Made by a program: the position numbers and the translations under genes. From assembly GCA_002368955.1 (NCBI GenBank), contig DFDY01000004.1, forward strand, positions 1 to 8,745: a stretch of DNA of 8,745 bases, given 5' to 3'. The notes beneath the pieces were generated by a model. That model was not told the origin of the DNA and did not search any database. It saw only the letters and a program-made list of their open reading frames with translations. Below, in pieces: positions 5,828 through 8,745 of this stretch. Position 1 is the stretch's first letter. Each line of letters starts with the position of its first letter. This DNA is from Bacteroidales bacterium UBA3816 (GTDB lineage Bacteria; Bacteroidota; Bacteroidia; Bacteroidales; P3).

Positions 5828-7054
5828 TTACTTGATGCCGAGTTTCTTTTTCATGTCCTTGGAGAGGGCGTCTTTGTGGATGAGGATGGTGATGGTCTTA
5901 TAGCGGAAATAGGCCTTGCTGGCAAAGAACATGCCTTTGTACTCGCCATAGGTGCCCCAGCTGTTTTTGACCATATAGTACTCATTGCCCAGCTGGTCCT
6001 TGGCGGTGCCGTAAATCAGCATAAGGTGGTCGTCGTTGGTCTCGTGGTTGTCCCAACCCAGCTGACGTTCCTCAGGGGTGACCCATCGTTGGGGGGTGGG
6101 GTGCTTGGCAGACTCTTCCTGGATGTCCTTGGCGCTCATGCCGGTCCAGTGGGCCATATCGCTGCCCTGCAAATTGGCCCCCTTGGTGTCGGTGGCGGGC
6201 AGCACACAGAAACCTTTGCGGGAGTTGGTCCGGAAGCCGGGCTCGCTGACATCGCTGTCCCAACCCACGGGGAAGCCCTGGGCAATGGCGTGGTCGGTGA
6301 TTGCCAACAGCTCGTCGAGAGACACATTATACGACAGGTCGTGACGCCAGTTGTCGGGGCTTTCCACAGCAAAGGTGCTATAGAGCGGATAGTGCAGGAA
6401 AGCGGTAATCTGCACATAGTCGCTCGCTTTGAGGCCAGTGGACTGGTAGAAAGACTGGGGGGTGTAGGTCTCGCCCTTATAGGTGAAACGTTCGGGAGGT
6501 ACGCCCAGATAGACATCATGCACGGCTTTGATGGCCTTGAGTGAGAGCAACTGGTAGTTGCTGTCGCTCTGAAGGCTGCCGCTGCCGGCGGCGGCCTTGA
6601 CCAAGGGGTTGGTCATGGCACTAAGCTCGCTGTGGTTGGAGAGGCTGTCGCGGTACATCACGCCGGGGCGCATCAGCTCTTCGGGCACCAGTCCGTACCT
6701 CTCCATGCAGTGGAGCACATCGCCAAAGCAACCGCCCTGAGAGAAAGAGATGTCGCCATGGGTGCGGATGGCGGCCAGGGCGCGGTCTTGATAGTCAACA
6801 TAGGCGGTGTACATCTCGCTGAAGTCATACTCGCCCTTGCCCATGCGTAGCAGTTCGGCCTCCAAGAAAGCGGTGCCGGCATAGTCCCAGCAGGTGCCGG
6901 CCTTGGCCTGGTTTTTGACAGGAGTGACGGGGAGCTCTTTGATGACGGTGAACTTGTAGCCTTCATCTTCTTTGTTTTGCGGCTGACCGGCCTCTTGCGA
7001 AAAGAGGGGCAGGCATAGCATTGCCGCAGCCATAAGTAGGGTTATCTTTCTCAT
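5828..7054 (-). CDS. Secreted C1B-type cysteine aminopeptidase (PepC/bleomycin hydrolase-like)
   Basis: 408 residues from the ATG at 7054. An in-frame ATG at 7129 is upstream of the perfect -7 box at 7076-7083 and would hide the signal peptide, so 7054 is chosen. The signal peptide MRKITLLMAAAMLCLPLFS is followed by QEAG, predicting export to the periplasm. The papain-fold catalytic set is complete: Q49 (oxyanion hole) and C55 in NQAKAGTCWDYAG, H343 in NDDHLMLIYG and N364 in MVKNSWG. The long insert between Cys and His and the DDHLM and KNSWG contexts place it with bleomycin hydrolase/PepC-type C1B peptidases rather than papain proper. Expected activity: trimming of N-terminal residues from peptides. 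Cytoplasmic PepC lacks a signal peptide, so this is the exported Bacteroidetes type. It is first in an operon with bcp and the ZIP permease. Confidence 0.92.
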   Translation of the reverse strand: MRKITLLMAAAMLCLPLFSQEAGQPQNKEDEGYKFTVIKELPVTPVKNQAKAGTCWDYAGTAFLEAELLRMGKGEYDFSEMYTAYVDYQDRALAAIRTHGDISFSQGGCFGDVLHCMERYGLVPEELMRPGVMYRDSLSNHSELSAMTNPLVKAAAGSGSLQSDSNYQLLSLKAIKAVHDVYLGVPPERFTYKGETYTPQSFYQSTGLKASDYVQITAFLHYPLYSTFAVESPDNWRHDLSYNVSLDELLAITDHAIAQGFPVGWDSDVSEPGFRTNSRKGFCVLPATDTKGANLQGSDMAHWTGMSAKDIQEESAKHPTPQRWVTPEERQLGWDNHETNDDHLMLIYGTAKDQLGNEYYMVKNSWGTYGEYKGMFFASKAYFRYKTITILIHKDALSKDMKKKLGIK

Positions 7055-7075
7055 AAAATCTATTTTTTCGTGCTG

Positions 7076-7083
7076 CAAAGATA
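7076..7083 (-). promoter_or_regulatory. Perfect -7 box of the peptidase-bcp-ZIP operon
   Basis: TATCTTTG on the minus strand matches TAnnTTTG exactly. It is followed by C and lies 21 bases before the peptidase ATG at 7054, giving a leader of about 15 A/T-rich bases without SD. A -33 TTTG at the normal distance is not obvious; the upstream DNA is an A/T run (7101-7110). Confidence 0.65.
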
Positions 7084-7421
7084 CAACTTTTTCAGCGAAT
7101 AAAAAGTTTTCCAAGAGTGCCCGATGCAAATTTCTGAATTCTAAACATTGGACACAGGGCGGCTTCCACGGAATGGCATCCTAATGGAAAGGCCTGGGCG
7201 ATGTCTAAATTTTAATAATAATTTGCAAATGTCAGATTTTATTCTTTTATTTGCAATGAATCGTAGGGAGGTAATAATCGAGCAAACATTTTGTAATACA
7301 ACACATAAAGCGGAAATGAAGAGGCCCTCGGTCCTAAGAAAATCAAAAAAGTTTTGTGCCCAAAGGCATTTAATGCTTTCTAGATACTAATCAATGAATG
7401 TAAAACCAAAAAAAAGAAGAA
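7084..7421. other. AT-rich gene-free divergent region
   Basis: No convincing gene. An 80-codon frame at 7148-7390 has no signal, motif or start context and is not supported. The stretch is visibly more AT-rich than its flanks. It holds a perfect 10-bp palindrome ATTTGCAAAT (7221-7230), a second ATTTGCAA (7249-7256) and an inverted copy ATGCAAAT (7124-7131). It also has an odd palindrome GCATTTAATGC (7366-7376) and a one-mismatch -7 box AAGTTTTG (7349-7356) ahead of the first M15 gene. The region must carry the promoter of the peptidase operon (left) and probably that of the M15 gene (right). Confidence 0.55.
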
Positions 7422-7859
7422 ATGAGACTAACAAAAAACTTCACTTTTGAGGAACTGCTGGTGAGCGACACAGCAGCCCGATGCGGCATTGAGAACATTC
7501 CTAACGAGAATGCTCAGGTGAACCTGGTGAAGCTGGCCTACACCGTGCTACAGCCCATTAGGGATGCTTGGGGCGCCCCCATAGCGGTGAACAGCGGGTT
7601 CAGGTGCCAGACACTGAACACCAGAATTGGCGGTGCAGCCAAGTCTGACCACATCTATGGGGCCGCGGCAGACATTCGCACCCTCTCTAACACGATGGAA
7701 AACAACAAGAAGCTGTTCGAGTTGATTGTAAAGATGGCCAAAGAGGGCAAGATTCAGTGCCGCCAGATTATCGACGAAAAGAACTACCAATGGGTGCACG
7801 TGAGCGTGAACCATCCCGAGAAGGAGTTCATCAACAACCAAGCGTTCCACCTTAAATAG
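7422..7859 (+). CDS. M15-family D,D-peptidase-like protein, copy 1
   Basis: 145 residues, a single small zinc-peptidase domain of the M15 (M15_3-like) type that cleaves peptidoglycan cross-peptides in relatives such as phage endolysins and D-Ala-D-Ala carboxypeptidases. The zinc site is visible: SDHIYGAAADI (75-85) gives H77 and D84 of the SxHxxGxAxD signature, and WVHVS (124-128) gives H126. D118 and E119 are candidates for the catalytic acid. SGFR (58-61) is the usual substrate-side motif. There is no signal peptide or membrane segment, as in phage-type enzymes needing another route out. The ATG at 7422 follows a strongly A-rich leader (AAAAAAAAGAAGAA). The product is about 61% identical, without gaps, to the next gene. 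No other phage genes are nearby, so a domesticated endolysin-like gene is likely (inference). Confidence 0.88.
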   Translation: MRLTKNFTFEELLVSDTAARCGIENIPNENAQVNLVKLAYTVLQPIRDAWGAPIAVNSGFRCQTLNTRIGGAAKSDHIYGAAADIRTLSNTMENNKKLFELIVKMAKEGKIQCRQIIDEKNYQWVHVSVNHPEKEFINNQAFHLK

Positions 7860-7952
7860 GACTCTGCCGCCCGCCTATCTCCGAAGGGGGCAAGAAGACA
7901 AAGATTGTTATTCAGGTTCGCCGCTGCCACTCTCCATTGGGCGGAAATCGCG

Positions 7953-7960
7953 AACTTTTG
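7953..7960 (+). promoter_or_regulatory. Possible -7 box ahead of the second M15 gene
   Basis: AACTTTTG differs from TAnnTTTG at one base and lies 23 bases before the ATG at 7984. No -33 TTTG stands at the usual distance. The 124-base gap between the two M15 genes holds no strong terminator, so co-transcription with copy 1 is equally possible. Confidence 0.3.
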
Positions 7961-7983
7961 TAGAATCATTAAAGGAAAACAAA

Positions 7984-8421
7984 ATGAAACTGACAAGCAA
8001 CTTCACTCTTGAAGAACTCATCCATAGCAACACGGCTAAAAATAGGGGCATCGACAACACGCCCAACCAGCAAGCCCTGGACAACCTGACCCGCCTGGCC
8101 AAGGAGGTTTTGCAGCCCATAAGGACCGAATGGGGCAAACCGCTCATTGTGAGTAGTGGCTACCGCTCCTACCGGCTGAACCAGGCCGTGAGGGGGGCCG
8201 CCAACTCGGACCACCGCTACGGTGCCGCCGCCGACATTCACACGCTCACCAATTATGCCTCGGACAACAAGAAGCTATTTGACCTGATAACAAAAATGGC
8301 ATCCGAGGGAAAAATCCATTGCCGCCAGATTATCGACGAGTACGGCTACCAATGGGTGCACGTGAGCATCAACCACCCGAAAAACCTAGAGCGCCACAAC
8401 CAAATACTTCACCTGAAGTAA
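7984..8421 (+). CDS. M15-family D,D-peptidase-like protein, copy 2
   Basis: 145 residues, the same length as copy 1 and alignable to it end to end without a gap (89 of 145 identical by hand count). It keeps the whole zinc set: H77 and D84 in SDHRYGAAADI, and H126 in WVHVS. It also keeps D118, E119 and SGYR (58-61). Identity is highest around the active site and in residues 108-132 and lowest in 19-41, 62-70 and 133-142, the pattern of two functional copies diverging on the surface rather than one decaying. C21 and C62 of copy 1 are absent; C113 is shared. There is no signal peptide. The leader is A-rich (AAAGGAAAACAAA), with AAGG a few bases upstream as a faint SD. A strong hairpin terminator follows the stop. 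Predicted role: peptidoglycan peptide hydrolysis; physiological context unknown. Confidence 0.88.
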   Translation: MKLTSNFTLEELIHSNTAKNRGIDNTPNQQALDNLTRLAKEVLQPIRTEWGKPLIVSSGYRSYRLNQAVRGAANSDHRYGAAADIHTLTNYASDNKKLFDLITKMASEGKIHCRQIIDEYGYQWVHVSINHPKNLERHNQILHLK

Positions 8422-8435
8422 AAACAAAACAGACT

Positions 8436-8475
8436 CGCAACGCCCCCGCCAATGAGTTGGGGGCGTAGCGGTTTT
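8436..8475. terminator. Bidirectional hairpin terminator between M15 copy 2 and queF
   Basis: Perfect stem CGCCCCC (8441-8447)/GGGGGCG (8459-8465) with an 11-base loop. It is extended by A-T and, after one mismatch, CGC (8436-8438)/GCG (8468-8470). TTTT (8472-8475) follows on the plus strand. On the minus strand the same stem is followed by T-rich sequence (TGTTTTGTTTTT, ending at 8420). It can end both the M15 transcript and the convergent queF transcript. Confidence 0.75.
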
Positions 8476-8570
8476 CAAAGGAAGAGGATCCTTCTAGATT
8501 TTGGGGGTAACCTTTTTTTACCTAGCGGCCTTTGAGGTGCAGCGGCTAAGATAAGGTTGTGTTGGACTTA

Positions 8571-8745
8571 TCACTCGTGGGTGGCAAATCGCTGCATGGC
8601 CAGCTGCTCGTACTTGGTGCCTTTGCGGCCATAGTTGGCGTAGGGGTAGATGCTGATGCCCCCGCGAGGAACGAACAGGCCGGTAACCTCGATATATTTG
8701 GGGTCCATCAACTTAATCAAGTCCTTCATGATGGTGTTCACGCAG
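8571..8745 (-). CDS. queF: NADPH-dependent 7-cyano-7-deazaguanine reductase QueF, C-terminal part
   Basis: Only the last 57 residues are in the window; the 5' end lies beyond 8745. The frame reads CVNTIMKDLIKLMDP, then IEVTGLFVPRGGISIYPYAN, YGRKGTKYEQLAMQRFATHE and stop. These match the end of short, type I (Bacillus-like) QueF: the CVN segment after the conserved HED/HE of the active site, the PRGGISI motif and the YGRxGTKYE tail. QueF reduces preQ0 to preQ1 in queuosine biosynthesis (a tRNA wobble modification), acting in the cytoplasm as a tunnelling-fold multimer. The active-site cysteine and glutamates are outside the window. The gene converges on the M15 pair and shares the hairpin at 8436-8475. 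Other que genes may lie further upstream. Confidence 0.93.
   Translation of the reverse strand, partial: CVNTIMKDLIKLMDPKYIEVTGLFVPRGGISIYPYANYGRKGTKYEQLAMQRFATHE

Noticed and set aside
5825..6544. A 239-codon open frame on the plus strand opposite the peptidase
   Set aside because: It is the antisense of the C1B peptidase, whose complete catalytic set and signal peptide make it the real gene. The opposite frame has no recognisable domain.
7148..7390. An 80-codon frame in the AT-rich region, considered as a small gene
   Set aside because: There is no promoter box at a sensible distance, no leader like those of neighbouring genes, no motif, and the composition shifts along the frame. It is treated as chance.
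7422..8421. M15 peptidases considered as part of a prophage lysis cassette
   Set aside because: No holin, tail, capsid, integrase or terminase gene is in the window, and the pair is flanked by ordinary chromosomal genes (peptidase operon and queF). A remnant cannot be excluded, but a prophage is not supported.
8485..8522. AGGATCCT palindrome and a GGTAA/TTACC pair with a T-run, considered as further terminators
   Set aside because: The stems are only 4-5 bp, the T-run lies in the loop rather than after the stem, and a much stronger terminator is already present at 8436-8475.

Overview
The window looks like chromosomal DNA from a member of the Bacteroidales. Three lines of evidence support this. 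Several genes are preceded by the Bacteroidetes -7 promoter box TAnnTTTG. Start codons are preceded by A-rich leaders rather than GGAGG-type ribosome binding sites. The encoded proteins (secreted C1-family aminopeptidase, Bcp, GufA-like ZIP permease, M15_3-type peptidases, type I QueF) read like Bacteroidetes versions. No phage, plasmid, transposase, CRISPR, rRNA or tRNA gene was recognised.

Layout. Positions 7-97 hold 13 uninterrupted heptamer repeats (AGTTGAG/AATTGAG). A minus-strand block follows. Read in transcription order it holds two small two-TM membrane proteins (2766-2272 and 2267-1734, 4 bp apart) and, after a GC-rich hairpin, a K+/H+ antiporter with a C-terminal TrkA-C/RCK domain (1674-133). 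Upstream of it, also on the minus strand, lies a small putatively secreted ORF (3250-2861) that looks eroded or truncated and has a second heptamer array inside it. Divergent from this is a short acidic protein (3462-3707, +), followed by a UDG-superfamily DNA glycosylase (3925-4533, +). The last seven codons and stop of the glycosylase are made of heptamer repeats.

A minus-strand operon converges on the glycosylase gene. It encodes a secreted C1B-type cysteine peptidase (7054-5828), the thiol peroxidase Bcp (5801-5355) and a ZIP metal permease (5326-4577), with 26-27 bp gaps and one strong promoter at 7076-7083. After an AT-rich gene-free stretch (7084-7421) come two tandem M15-type peptidase genes of identical length (about 61% identical by hand count). 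A convergent hairpin terminator follows, and then the 3' end of queF (8571-8745, -), which runs off the window.

Nothing here is clearly a new defence or mobile system. The items most worth a second look are the recurring 7-bp-period repeats that sit at gene ends and enter coding sequence, the divergent pair of two-TM proteins co-oriented with the K+/H+ antiporter, and the duplicated signal-less M15 peptidases. All functional statements come from reading translations and motifs; no searches were run.
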